The translations under genes were made by a program, and so were the position numbers. The notes under the pieces were generated by a model, which had not been told where the DNA came from, made no database searches, and saw nothing but the letters and a program-made list of their open reading frames with translations. DNA of 64,000 nt, from assembly GCA_035538335.1 (NCBI GenBank), contig DATLKN010000050.1, positions 62,001-126,000 on the forward strand, given 5' to 3'. This DNA is from AP-15 sp035538335 (GTDB taxonomy: Bacteria > Pseudomonadota > Alphaproteobacteria > ATCC43930 > CGMCC-115725). The stretch's first letter is position 1. Every line of letters starts with the position of its first letter. Shown one piece after another: positions 14,075-22,424 of this stretch.

Positions 14075-16458
14075 TCCCGGGCCTCGCGGATAACGTCGAT
14101 GAACTTCTCGGGGGCGGCCCGGATCGCCGCACCGGTCGGGCACGCGCGGACGCAGGCGGGGCCGCTGGCGATATCCTTGCACATGTCGCATTTGACGGCG
14201 TGCTTGGCGCCGGTGCGCGCGGCGAGCGCCGCCGGCGAGCGGTCCTCGCCGGGGCCGTTCCCCTGACCCCACAACAGCCACGCCAGAATTCCGGGCTTCG
14301 CCGGCGGCAGCGCCGCCATCTGGATGACGCCGTAGGGGCAGTTGCGCTCGCAATTGCCGCAACCGATGCAATTGTCGGCGATGTAAACCTCGCCGTCGGG
14401 GGCGCGGTGGATCGCGTCCGGCGGGCAGTCCTGCATGCAATAGGGGTGCTCGCAGTGCCGGCACGAAGTGGGCACATGCAATGTGGCGTAGGTCGGGCCG
14501 GCTTCGCGATTGAGCCGACTGACGCCCTGATGCGTCTCGGCGCAGGCCTTCTCGCAATTGTCGCAGCGAACGCAGAGCGACTCGTCGATGAGCAGCACGT
14601 CGGTGGCTTCACTCACTCCCTGCCGGACCAGGAAGTCGATCTTGCGGATCTCCGCGGCGCCCGACAGCAGCCGCTGCCGCAGCCCGAGCCGCTCCTGCAG
14701 GTTCTTCTCGACCTGCCGGCGCAATTCCGGGGTGCGATCGAGTAGCATCCGGAAAGCGGCGCCGTCGATGCGGATCGCCTCGGTGGCAACGGCCGCCCGC
14801 ACGGTGGCGCTCCGCGGCGTCTGCATCAGCAGCGCCATTTCGCCGACATAGTTGCCGGCCGGTATGTAATCCCTGACGACCTCGCGCCCATCGAAGCGGC
14901 CCGAGATCGTCACCGAGCCGCGGCGGATAAAATAGATCGAATCGTCGCGCGCTCCCTCTTCGATGAGCATGTCACCGGGCTTGAACTCGACGACGGCGGC
15001 GCTGCGCACGACATCGGCAAGCTGTGCATCATCGAGGCCGGGAGCGAAAAACACCCTGAGGTACCGCCCGACCGCGACCGCGTCGATCGCCTGCCGAATC
15101 TCGGGTACCGATCGGACGAGACGCACCATCGTGTTGCGGTCGACCTCGAGCAGCAACGAGGGCGCGGTCGCGACGATCGTACGGGTGCGCCGGCGGCCCG
15201 ACAGCAATGCGAGCTCGCCGAAGAAATCGCCGGCGGCCATTCGGATCAGTTCTTTCGGCTTGTCGGGCTTCGGCTGCATGCCGACCTCGCCCTCCAATAT
15301 CGAAAACACTGAGTTGGCGTATTCGCCGCGCCTGATGACGACCTCGCCGGGGCTTTTCCGGTGCAGCTGAGCATGGATCAGGATCTCGCGGATCTCCAAC
15401 GGCGTCAGCGATTGAAACAACGGCAGCCGGCGCACCGCCGCCAGAAGATCCGCGACCGAGCCGGGGACCTTCGTCTCGTCGAGCTTCGCCTGGATCAGCG
15501 GCTCGTCGGCCGGCAACAGTCGGTTGCCGAGGATGTATTCGACGACCTCATAGCCCTGGTTGAGACAAGGCTTGATGACCCGGCAGCCGGCCAGCGAACC
15601 GATGATGTAGAGGCCTGGCACCTGCGACTCGTAGGTATCGGACACCTCGGGATAGGCGGTTGGGCTGGAAAGATGAATGCCACAGGATTCGATGAAACGG
15701 CTCGGCGGTGCCGCCCCGATGCGCGCGATGATGCGGTCGCATTTGAGCCGGGTTTGGCCGTCCTTGACGTCGAGCACGAGGCAACCCGGCTCGATTGTGG
15801 TCACCTTGGCGTCGGTCACGTGCTGGATGTCGCCGCGTTTGATCGCCGCCTCGATGAGGTCGGCATTGGCCGGCTTGGCGCGCGGGAAATCCGAGCCGGT
15901 GTTGACCATCGTGACGACGTTGTTGGCGGCGAGCGCCAGCGCGTTCTCGATGCCAGCGTCGCCGGCGCCGATGACCGCGATTTCTTCGCCCTGATATTCC
16001 TCAGGGTCGTCGAGCTGGTATTGCACGAGCGGCAGCTCGGCGCCGGGCACTTTCAGCTTGTTCAGATTGCCCTGCACGCCGATCGCCAATACGACGGTCT
16101 CGGCGGTCAGGGTGTCGCCCGTACCGAGGCGCAAGGCGAAACCGCCAGCTTCGCCGCGGGCGATGGCGGTCACCTCGGTTTCCAACCGCAAATTGACGGT
16201 AGCGTCGGCGGCGCCTGTTTCCCAGTTTGCGATGAGCTCCTCGCGCGATGATTCGGCAAAGGCGAGATCGCTGCGCAACGGCAGGATCTCCGGGGTGGCC
16301 ATGACGTGCTTCTTCTTCTGGAATTTAAAGATTGTGTCATTCAGATGCGGGCTGCGCTCGATCAGCACGTGGCTGACCCCCCGTCGCGCGGCGCGCACAC
16401 CGGCGCTGATTCCGGCCGGTCCCGCCCCGACGATCGCGATGCGGCAATCGAAAGTCAC
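14071..16458 (-). CDS. FAD/NAD(P) oxidoreductase fused to two cyclic-nucleotide domains and four [4Fe-4S] clusters
   Basis: This 795-residue protein is first in the operon. Residues 1-315 form a two-dinucleotide-fold flavoprotein (G-A-G-P-A-G for FAD, G-A-G-D-A-G near 164-169 for NAD(P)), similar to the thioredoxin-reductase/ferredoxin-reductase fold but without a C-x-x-C redox disulfide. Residues 335-460 and 465-590 are two cNMP-binding-type domains. The second has an intact phosphate-binding cassette (G-E-M-A-L-L...P-R-S-A-T-V); the first is degenerate. From 629 onward four cysteine groups match NrfC/DmsB-like electron-transfer subunits. No signal peptide is seen, so it is cytoplasmic. The GTG start at 16458 has GGGGGAGA just upstream. 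It probably exchanges electrons between NAD(P)H and the membrane b-type protein, perhaps gated by a cyclic nucleotide. Confidence 0.85.
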   Translation of the reverse strand: MTFDCRIAIVGAGPAGISAGVRAARRGVSHVLIERSPHLNDTIFKFQKKKHVMATPEILPLRSDLAFAESSREELIANWETGAADATVNLRLETEVTAIARGEAGGFALRLGTGDTLTAETVVLAIGVQGNLNKLKVPGAELPLVQYQLDDPEEYQGEEIAVIGAGDAGIENALALAANNVVTMVNTGSDFPRAKPANADLIEAAIKRGDIQHVTDAKVTTIEPGCLVLDVKDGQTRLKCDRIIARIGAAPPSRFIESCGIHLSSPTAYPEVSDTYESQVPGLYIIGSLAGCRVIKPCLNQGYEVVEYILGNRLLPADEPLIQAKLDETKVPGSVADLLAAVRRLPLFQSLTPLEIREILIHAQLHRKSPGEVVIRRGEYANSVFSILEGEVGMQPKPDKPKELIRMAAGDFFGELALLSGRRRTRTIVATAPSLLLEVDRNTMVRLVRSVPEIRQAIDAVAVGRYLRVFFAPGLDDAQLADVVRSAAVVEFKPGDMLIEEGARDDSIYFIRRGSVTISGRFDGREVVRDYIPAGNYVGEMALLMQTPRSATVRAAVATEAIRIDGAAFRMLLDRTPELRRQVEKNLQERLGLRQRLLSGAAEIRKIDFLVRQGVSEATDVLLIDESLCVRCDNCEKACAETHQGVSRLNREAGPTYATLHVPTSCRHCEHPYCMQDCPPDAIHRAPDGEVYIADNCIGCGNCERNCPYGVIQMAALPPAKPGILAWLLWGQGNGPGEDRSPAALAARTGAKHAVKCDMCKDIASGPACVRACPTGAAIRAAPEKFIDVIREARE

Positions 16459-16661
16459 TGTCTCCCCCGGCTGCGCCAGATCACGGCCGCCGCGGCGACG
16501 AATGTATCAAACCTCGCCGCGCATGCAAACCGAGGTCGGCGCGGGTCGCGTTCCTGAGTACGGTCCGTTGCGCATTGCTCGGCGGCGAACGGGCTGACAT
16601 GTTGGCATTTCTAGGGACCACGGACTACGCTGCACGGGGCTGGGGAGGAAAGGCAAAGGGA
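16459..16661. promoter_or_regulatory. Divergent intergenic region of the electron-transfer operon and the glycosidase gene
   Basis: About 200 bases separate the start of the minus-strand redox operon from the plus-strand glycosidase, so promoters for both must lie here or close by. A purine-rich GGGGGAGA lies just upstream of the minus-strand GTG, and GGGGAGGAAAGG lies upstream of the plus-strand ATG at 16662. I see no convincing -35/-10 pair, operator palindrome or FNR-like box by eye. Confidence 0.45.
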
Positions 16662-19370
16662 ATGCCAAGGACGCCGCGCCTGTCGCGCAAGCCGCCGGCG
16701 CGCACCGCCGAGGCGCGGCGCCTCGAGGAGATCCATAAGGGAGTTCGCTGGCGGCGCTGGGGACCTTATCTGAGCGAGCGTCAATGGGGAACCGTGCGCG
16801 AGGACTACAGCGAGCAGGGCAGCGCTTGGGATCACTTCTCGCACGAACAGGCCCGCAGCCGGGCCTATCGCTGGGGCGAAGATGGCATCGGCGGGTTCGG
16901 CGATTCGCAGCTGTCGCTGTGCCTGGCGCTCGCCTTGTGGAACGAACGCGACCCGATCCTGAAGGAGCGGCTGTTCGGTCTGACCAACCGCGAAGGCAAT
17001 CATGGCGAGGATGTAAAGGAGCTTTACTACTATCTCGACGCCACGCCTACTCACTCGTACATGCGCATGCTGTACCTTTATCCGCAGGCGGCGTTCCCCT
17101 ATGCCCAGCTGGTTGAAGAAAACCGGCGGCGGACGCTGGACGACCCGGAATTCGAAATCCTGGACACCGGCGTGTTCGACGACGGTCGGTATTTCGACGT
17201 CGAGATCGAATACGCGAAGGCCGCCCCCGACGAGATCCTGATGCAGGTGACGATCCACAATCGCGGCGATCGGGCAGCGCCGCTGCACGTGCTGCCGCAG
17301 CTGTGGGCGCGCAATACCTGGTCGTGGAAGCCCGCATCGGTGCGACCCGCTCTCGCGGCCTGCGCCGATGGTTCGATCGCCGTCTCGCATCCGCAGCTGG
17401 CGCCGATGCGGCTCGTCTGCGACGGCACGCCTGAACTGCTGTTTTGCGAAAACGATACGAACCCGCGCCGACTGTGGGGAAGGCAGGCTGCGGGGTTCTT
17501 TAAGGACGGCATCCACGACTATGTCGTCGGTGGCGACGCCACTGCGGTCAACCCGGCCCGGCGCGGCACCAAGGCCGCTGCGCACTATCGGCTCGAGCTG
17601 GCGGCCGGCGGCAGCGCACGGCTGCGCCTGCGGCTCGCCCTCGACGACGGTGCGATCGGCTTCGAGGATTTCGACCGCGTCATGGCCGAGCGCCGCGCAG
17701 AGGCCGACGAGTTCTACGCCGCGATCCAAAGCGATGTCCGCGATGCCGACGCGCGGCTCGTGCAGCGGCAGGCATTGGCCAGCATGCTATGGTCCAAGCA
17801 GTTCTATCACATCGACATTCCCGAGTGGCTGGCCGGTGACCCGTTGCAGCCGCCACCGCCCGCAGCGCGTCGGCAGGGGCGCAACGCCGACTGGTTCCAT
17901 CTCAACAACGCCGATATCATCGCGGTGCCGGACAAGTGGGAATATCCCTGGTACGCCGCCTGGGACCTGGCCTTCCACTGCGTCGTGCTCGCCTTCGTCG
18001 ATCCCGGTTTCGCCAAGAGTCAGCTCATTCTGCTTACGCGCGAATGGTACATGCACCCGAACGGGCAATTGCCGGCCTACGAATGGGCGTTTGGCGACGT
18101 CAACCCGCCGGTGCATGCGTGGGCGACCTGGCAGGTCTATCAAATGGACCGGGAGCAGCAGGGCGGCAAAGGCGACCGCGCTTTCCTCGAGCGCCTCTTC
18201 CACAAACTGCTGCTGAATTACATGTGGTGGGTCAACCGCAAGGACAGCGAAGGCCGCAACATTTTTCAGGGCGGGTTTCTCGGTCTCGACAACATCGGCA
18301 TATTCGACCGCAGCGCGCCGTTGCCGACCGGCGGCACGATTAACCAGTCGGACGGCACCGCCTGGATGGCGATGTACACGCTCAATCTGATGCGCATTGC
18401 GCTGGAACTGGCGCTCGACGACCCGGTCTACGAGGACATTGCCAGCAAATTCTTCGAGCATTTCCTCTACATCGCGGCAGCGATGACCAATATCGGCGGC
18501 GACGGAATCGGATTGTGGGACGAGGAGGACGAGTTCTATTACGACGTCCTGCAGTTGCCCGGCGGCGGGCGCGTGCCGTTGCGGGTACGCTCGATGGTCG
18601 GGCTGATTCCATTGTTTGCGGTCGAAGTGCTGGACGCCTCGGTGTTCACGAGGCTGCCGCGGTTCACCGCGCGCCTGCACTGGTTTCTCGATCATCGCCC
18701 GGAACTTGCCCGCCTCGTGTCCCGCTGGCACGAGTCTAACGCGGATGAGTTGCATCTGTTGTCGTTATTGCGCGGCCATCGCATGAAGCGGCTGCTGCGC
18801 CGCATGCTCGATACGGACGAGTTCCTCTCGGATTTCGGGGTTCGCTCGTTATCAAAATATCATCAGGCCCACCCTTTCGTGTTCGAGCACGCGGGCCAAC
18901 GCTCGACCATCGAATATGTGCCCGGCGAGCCGCGGTCGCGGCTTTTTGGCGGCAATTCGAATTGGCGCGGGCCGGTCTGGCTGCCGGTAAATTTTCTGCT
19001 GATCCAGTCGCTGCACCGCTTCCACAGCTATTACGGCGACGATTTCAAGGTCGAGTGTCCCAGCGGATCCGGCAGGCTGTTGCACCTGCGCGAAGTCGCG
19101 GACGAACTTTCGCGGCGGCTGGCGGGGCTGTTCCTGCGAAACGTGGACGGTGCCCGGCCGGCGCACGGGTTTCGCCGGAACGATCCGCGCCGGCCGGAGC
19201 ATTTGCTGTTCTACGAGTTTTTCGACGGCGACACGGGCGCCGGGCTGGGCGCGGCTCATCAGACCGGGTGGACCGCTCTGATCGCGCTGCTGCTGCGGCC
19301 GGATCCGTTCGGAGCCGCCGACCGCGCGCAGCGGGCGGAAGCGAGGGAACCTCTAACCGGCGCCGGCTAA
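16662..19370 (+). CDS. MGH1-like (GH63-clan) glycoside hydrolase
   Basis: The product has 902 residues and no signal peptide. The sequence is rich in Trp and acidic motifs typical of (alpha/alpha)6-barrel glucosidases: W-G-P-Y-L-S-E-R-Q-W-G-T-V-R-E-D-Y near the N-terminus, W-A-A/Y-A-A-W-D-L-A-F-H, N-Q-S-D-G-T-A-W-M-A and W-R-G-P-V-W-L-P-V. These match the MGH1/GH63 group, which hydrolyses alpha-linked gluco- or mannosyl-glycerate or related compatible-solute sugars; the exact substrate is not readable. ATG 16662 is preferred over 16575 and 16599 because GGGGAGGAAAGG precedes it and the upstream codons lack family character. It stands alone and diverges from the redox operon. Confidence 0.8.
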   Translation: MPRTPRLSRKPPARTAEARRLEEIHKGVRWRRWGPYLSERQWGTVREDYSEQGSAWDHFSHEQARSRAYRWGEDGIGGFGDSQLSLCLALALWNERDPILKERLFGLTNREGNHGEDVKELYYYLDATPTHSYMRMLYLYPQAAFPYAQLVEENRRRTLDDPEFEILDTGVFDDGRYFDVEIEYAKAAPDEILMQVTIHNRGDRAAPLHVLPQLWARNTWSWKPASVRPALAACADGSIAVSHPQLAPMRLVCDGTPELLFCENDTNPRRLWGRQAAGFFKDGIHDYVVGGDATAVNPARRGTKAAAHYRLELAAGGSARLRLRLALDDGAIGFEDFDRVMAERRAEADEFYAAIQSDVRDADARLVQRQALASMLWSKQFYHIDIPEWLAGDPLQPPPPAARRQGRNADWFHLNNADIIAVPDKWEYPWYAAWDLAFHCVVLAFVDPGFAKSQLILLTREWYMHPNGQLPAYEWAFGDVNPPVHAWATWQVYQMDREQQGGKGDRAFLERLFHKLLLNYMWWVNRKDSEGRNIFQGGFLGLDNIGIFDRSAPLPTGGTINQSDGTAWMAMYTLNLMRIALELALDDPVYEDIASKFFEHFLYIAAAMTNIGGDGIGLWDEEDEFYYDVLQLPGGGRVPLRVRSMVGLIPLFAVEVLDASVFTRLPRFTARLHWFLDHRPELARLVSRWHESNADELHLLSLLRGHRMKRLLRRMLDTDEFLSDFGVRSLSKYHQAHPFVFEHAGQRSTIEYVPGEPRSRLFGGNSNWRGPVWLPVNFLLIQSLHRFHSYYGDDFKVECPSGSGRLLHLREVADELSRRLAGLFLRNVDGARPAHGFRRNDPRRPEHLLFYEFFDGDTGAGLGAAHQTGWTALIALLLRPDPFGAADRAQRAEAREPLTGAG

Positions 19371-19748
19371 GTCGGCTTGACGTAACGTAACGCGCCGAAC
19401 CCCATCGGATCGGCGTTGCCGGCGTTTTCTAGCTCAGTGAAACAATGGCGTCCCCGGCGTGACTCGAATACGCGACCCACAGTTTAGCAAACCCTGGGGA
19501 GGCCGATCCTAAGAGCCTATAGAAAGTAACACATACTTCAAAAAGTAAATCCCTTTTAATTTGAAATTATAGGTAAACTGATCATTAGGTTACTCTTCGC
19601 CAGATCCGGAATACCTTTCTCTTGAGCTTTAGAGAGATCTTCGTGGCGGGTTGGGGTCCGCGCTTTCAGTGCCTTGACTCATCCGCCGATCCGGCACCTC
19701 CAGCTTCTGCTATCCGGCCATTCATCCGATGGTTTCGCGGAGAGAATC
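19371..19748. other. Intergenic stretch with tRNA fragment and AT-rich DNA
   Basis: No gene is visible in these 378 bases. The part from about 19500 to 19670 is clearly more AT-rich than its surroundings (runs such as AAAAAGTAAAT and CCTTTTAATTTGAAATTATAGG), which suggests foreign origin or a promoter region for the following cytochrome c gene. A weak GC hairpin (CGCCGA 19393-19398 with TCGGCG 19410-19415) lies downstream of the glycosidase stop. A copy of a tRNA 3' half is annotated separately. Confidence 0.6.
19445..19492 (-). repeat. Duplicated 3' half of tRNA-Arg: candidate attachment site
   Basis: These 48 bases match 21263-21310, the 3' half of the intact tRNA-Arg(CCT), with two mismatches, in the same orientation. 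Weaker similarity extends about 11 bases to the left. The fragment covers the 3' part of the anticodon arm, the T arm, the 3' acceptor strand and CCA, but lacks the D arm and 5' strand, so it is not a functional tRNA. A tRNA 3'-end copy at a distance from the intact gene is the usual trace of integrase-mediated insertion (attL/attR). No integrase gene remains between the copies. Confidence 0.7.
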
Positions 19749-20405
19749 ATGATTGATCAACCCCGACGCCGAAGCGGCACCGCCTGGGTGGCGAGCGGCA
19801 CCTCGCTCGCGGTGCTCGGGCTCGTAGCCCTGGCCGCCACGGGGCCCACTGCGATGCATGAGTCCGTCGAGCCGCCGCCTCCAGTCGCCGAAACCATCCA
19901 CGTCTGCTCGTCCTGTCACGGCTTCCGAGGCCAGAGCACATCATCGCTGTTTCCTGTGTTGGCCGGCCAGCAGAAGGACTATATCGAGACGCAGTTGAAA
20001 GCCTTTCGCGATCGCTCCCGCGCCGATCCGCACGCCAAGGCCTACATGTGGGGCACGGCCGCGCGTTTGACCGACGCCCAGATCTCATTAATCGCGGACT
20101 ATTACGGCGCCCAGCAGCCGGTCTACAGCCACGCCGACCCTTCGCCGCAAGTGGCGGCCGGGGCACAGATCTACACGGAAGGGGTACCATTCGCGAAGGT
20201 GCCAGCCTGTATGAATTGCCACGGCAAGAAAGCAGAGGGAGACGGCAAGACGCCGCGACTGGCAGGGCAACATCCAGACTATCTCGTGCGCCAGTTAAAG
20301 TGGTTCGCGTCGATGGCGCGGGCCAATCAGGTCATGTATGAGAGTTCAATGAACCTTACCGCCGAACAGATCGCTGCGGTCGCTGCCTATCTGGGCAGTC
20401 AGTGA
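19749..20405 (+). CDS. Diheme cytochrome c, cytochrome c4-like
   Basis: The product has 218 residues. The ATG at 19749 follows GGAGAGAATC and gives an N-terminal hydrophobic segment (signal peptide or membrane anchor, about residues 12-34). Two class I heme sites, C-S-S-C-H-G and C-M-N-C-H-G, sit in two similar halves. Each half ends with a Met-containing segment (A-Y-M-W-G-T and Y-E-S-S-M-N-L) that can supply the distal ligand, followed by L-T-[AD]-x-Q-I helices. This duplicated layout is that of cytochrome c4, a periplasmic carrier that feeds terminal oxidases. It lies between the tRNA-Arg copies and next to AT-rich DNA, so it may be cargo of a former insertion. Confidence 0.85.
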   Translation: MIDQPRRRSGTAWVASGTSLAVLGLVALAATGPTAMHESVEPPPPVAETIHVCSSCHGFRGQSTSSLFPVLAGQQKDYIETQLKAFRDRSRADPHAKAYMWGTAARLTDAQISLIADYYGAQQPVYSHADPSPQVAAGAQIYTEGVPFAKVPACMNCHGKKAEGDGKTPRLAGQHPDYLVRQLKWFASMARANQVMYESSMNLTAEQIAAVAAYLGSQ

Positions 20406-21262
20406 TTGCGTCGTTCGGCGGCGCATCGGAAGGCAGCTGGTTCTTTTTCCGGAAGACGCGCAAATGCAGCTCTTTCCCGCCCATACCTTAATTGCCCGAT
20501 GTTCGTGTTGCTGATGGGCATTGTGATAGACTACTGATTATTGAGTAGAAGAAATGCAATGGCGTAAGAGTCGTCTTCTGATAGTGATGAACATCGGACT
20601 TTTATTCTTTCTAAAGCCTCCGCCTTGGCGGCTGCCTTTACCTTCTCATCCTTTCGTGCCGCTCACTCTTCGGCTCGTGTTTCGGCCCTCCGACTGAGCG
20701 CCCGACCAGCGACCCCATGAAGCGACCGAACAACCTTCGCCGCGGCTAGCCAGAGGCGAAGGATGCTTCCCGCCAACAGCCAATCGCCCCATTTCGACCG
20801 CAGGGGCGTCAGATCGACGCCGTAGAAGGGCGACGGACCCAGAGAATGAGGCCGTCCGCGAGGGCGAAGAAGGCGAACGTGTATCCGCTGACCGCATCCA
20901 AGGTGGCCAGACCCTTCGAAACCCATTCCGGCGGCTCAATTGGCCGTGGGGGCGATCCTTCGGACATCGACAGGTGCTCGGCCAATCATCGCCGCGATTG
21001 TCGCCGCGTTCGCCTCTGTCTGCGCGATAGCCCCGATGATGCTCGACGGGCTTCCCGATTATCTTGTCGGCCGCGTTCGCCTTTTGGCCGATTTGACGTT
21101 GCCGGGCGCGCTGTCGGCTTGGCTGGCGATATGGCCCTTTCGGCTCCATCGGCCCCTCGTGGTTGACCAAGGTCGTTTCTCTGGCGATGCTGTCCGCGGA
21201 CGCGGACACCATGCGGACAAATTCAGGGATTTCCCGGCGCGTCTAGGTAAATCATTGAAATT
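20406..21262. other. 857-base stretch with no convincing gene, between the tRNA copies
   Basis: No open frame here has coding character over a useful length. A hydrophobic reading frame on the plus strand (20940 to 21305, TTG start) could encode a membrane segment, but its last residues are simply tRNA sequence read through (R-R-D-S-N-T-R-P-T-V). On the minus strand around 20840-20900 another frame shows a short membrane-like stretch that hits a stop. Both look like decayed membrane-protein coding sequence. The first 250 bases are AT-richer than the surroundings and contain a small inverted repeat, CTACT-8-AGTAG, near 20530. Confidence 0.5.
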
Positions 21263-21263
21263 A

Positions 21264-21340
21264 TGGCGTCCCCGGCGTGACTCGAACACGCGACCCACAG
21301 TTTAGGAAACTGTTGCTCTATCCGGCTGAGCTACGGGGAC
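21264..21340 (-). tRNA. tRNA-Arg (anticodon CCT)
   Basis: The reverse strand folds into a complete cloverleaf of 77 bases. The acceptor stem is GTCCCCG/CGGGGAC, the D stem GCTC/GAGC, the anticodon stem ACAGT/ACTGT with loop TTCCTAA (anticodon CCT, reading AGG), and the T stem GCGTG/CACGC with loop TTCGAGT. The discriminator is G and CCA is encoded. It reads AGG arginine codons. Its 3' half is duplicated at 19445-19492, marking this gene as the likely target of a past integration. Confidence 0.95.
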
Positions 21341-21403
21341 GTGGCCCTCGGCACGATAGCCCGGCAGCGGCGCGGGTTCAACCGGGCCGGCGGCGCCGGC
21401 CGT

Positions 21404-21622
21404 TCACCTGTCGGCGGCGAAGGACGCGGCGAGCCGCGCGACGGCGGGATCGTCGACCCCGCCCTCGATCTTTTCCGCGATATGTTCGTACTGCCGCGCC
21501 AGTTCGACGACTTCACGGCGGAAACGGGCGTCGGGCTCGCTCTCCGCGAACCGGCGCAATCTGGAGGCCTGTCTGCGACAGTGCGCGACGCGGTGGGCGC
21601 TGTTGGCCCAAATGGTCGCCAT
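21404..21622 (-). CDS. Small conserved-type hypothetical protein (72 residues)
   Basis: The short protein starts at ATG 21622 and is strongly charged and helical, with clustered Arg/Glu and a C-terminal half reading R-R-E-V-V-E-L-A-R-Q-Y-E-H-I-A-E-K-I-E. Small proteins with this L-A-R-x-Y-E signature are common in alphaproteobacteria, but I know no function for them. There is no signal peptide and no cysteine pair. It is about 90 bases downstream of the phosphatase gene on the same strand. It could be cytoplasmic; coding status rests on the protein's composition. Confidence 0.55.
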   Translation of the reverse strand: MATIWANSAHRVAHCRRQASRLRRFAESEPDARFRREVVELARQYEHIAEKIEGGVDDPAVARLAASFAADR

Positions 21623-21711
21623 ATTCTTGAAACATGGCCCGGCGATGGGGGTTCCACGCAGCGGTCGCTGACCGGCGAGCGCCGCTGGGCGGCTGGTCGT
21701 GCCGTTCGCCC

Positions 21712-22338
21712 TCACTCCTCGAACGGGTCGGCGTCGAGTGGTTCGGTGGGGACGAGCCGGTTCGCCGCCGGCTCGTAGTCGAGGATGTAGAGCACCGTGT
21801 TGTGGGTCGGCGCCGGCGCGCTCCCCGGCGGCAGCGCGTGCCGCATCAGCTGGCGGATCATCGCGCCGTGCGTCGAGACGCCGATGCGGCGATAGGGGTT
21901 CGCCGAGGCGAAGCGGCGCAACGCCGACAGGCCCCGCCGGCGCGTCATGGCGCCGCTCTCGCCGCCCGGGAAGGCGACGTCGTCGTCGGTGTACCAGCGC
22001 TGTGTCAGGCCCTCGCCGAACCGCGTCTTGGCCTCGGCCCACAACAGGCCCTCGGCCTCGCCGACCGAGGTTTCGCGCAGCCCCTCCTCGGGAAAGATCG
22101 GCACGCCGAGCGCTTCGGCGACGATCCGCCCGGTCGTCCAGGCACGCAGCAGGTCGCTCGAGACGATCGCTTCCAGGCGATGCCGGCCCAGTTCCCGCGC
22201 GAGCGCTTCGGCCTGCGCGAGCCCCGTTGGGTTGAGCGGCACGTCGGTGCGGCCCTGCAGCCGGCCCTCGCGGTTCCAATCGGTCTCGCCGTGCCGAAAC
22301 AGAAATATCAGCCGCCGGTCGCCCGTCATGCCCGCCAT
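21712..22338 (-). CDS. Histidine phosphatase family protein (phosphoglycerate-mutase-like)
   Basis: The 208-residue protein has the catalytic L-F-R-H-G-E-T-D-W-N motif near residues 13-22, whose His is phosphorylated during catalysis. A second catalytic His lies in S-T-H-G-A-M-I-R around residue 155. Further family features are G-R-x-D-V-P-L-N-P-T-G-L-A-Q-A and S-S-D-L-L-R-A. Such enzymes remove phosphate from small metabolites (CobC, GpmB and relatives); the substrate is not predictable here. It is divergent from the split thiamine-diphosphate enzyme that starts 87 bases away. Confidence 0.85.
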   Translation of the reverse strand: MAGMTGDRRLIFLFRHGETDWNREGRLQGRTDVPLNPTGLAQAEALARELGRHRLEAIVSSDLLRAWTTGRIVAEALGVPIFPEEGLRETSVGEAEGLLWAEAKTRFGEGLTQRWYTDDDVAFPGGESGAMTRRRGLSALRRFASANPYRRIGVSTHGAMIRQLMRHALPPGSAPAPTHNTVLYILDYEPAANRLVPTEPLDADPFEE

Positions 22339-22424
22339 CTCGCTTCCCGAATTTGCGATCAGCCACGGTTTCTTGTATCGGGAGCAAGGCGCAACGGCAA
22401 TCGGGCATCGGCGGAGAGGCGAGG

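Noticed and set aside
14071..16458. Reading the oxidoreductase as thioredoxin reductase
   Set aside because: The flavoprotein part lacks the C-x-x-C redox disulfide, and it is fused to cNMP and FeS domains, so thioredoxin is not a likely substrate.
19445..19492. A second functional tRNA-Arg
   Set aside because: The D arm, the 5' acceptor strand and half of the anticodon arm are missing.
20940..21305. Plus-strand open frame ending in R-R-D-S-N-T-R-P-T-V
   Set aside because: The last residues are the tRNA-Arg sequence read in the wrong sense, a known false-gene signature, and the TTG start lacks a ribosome-binding site.
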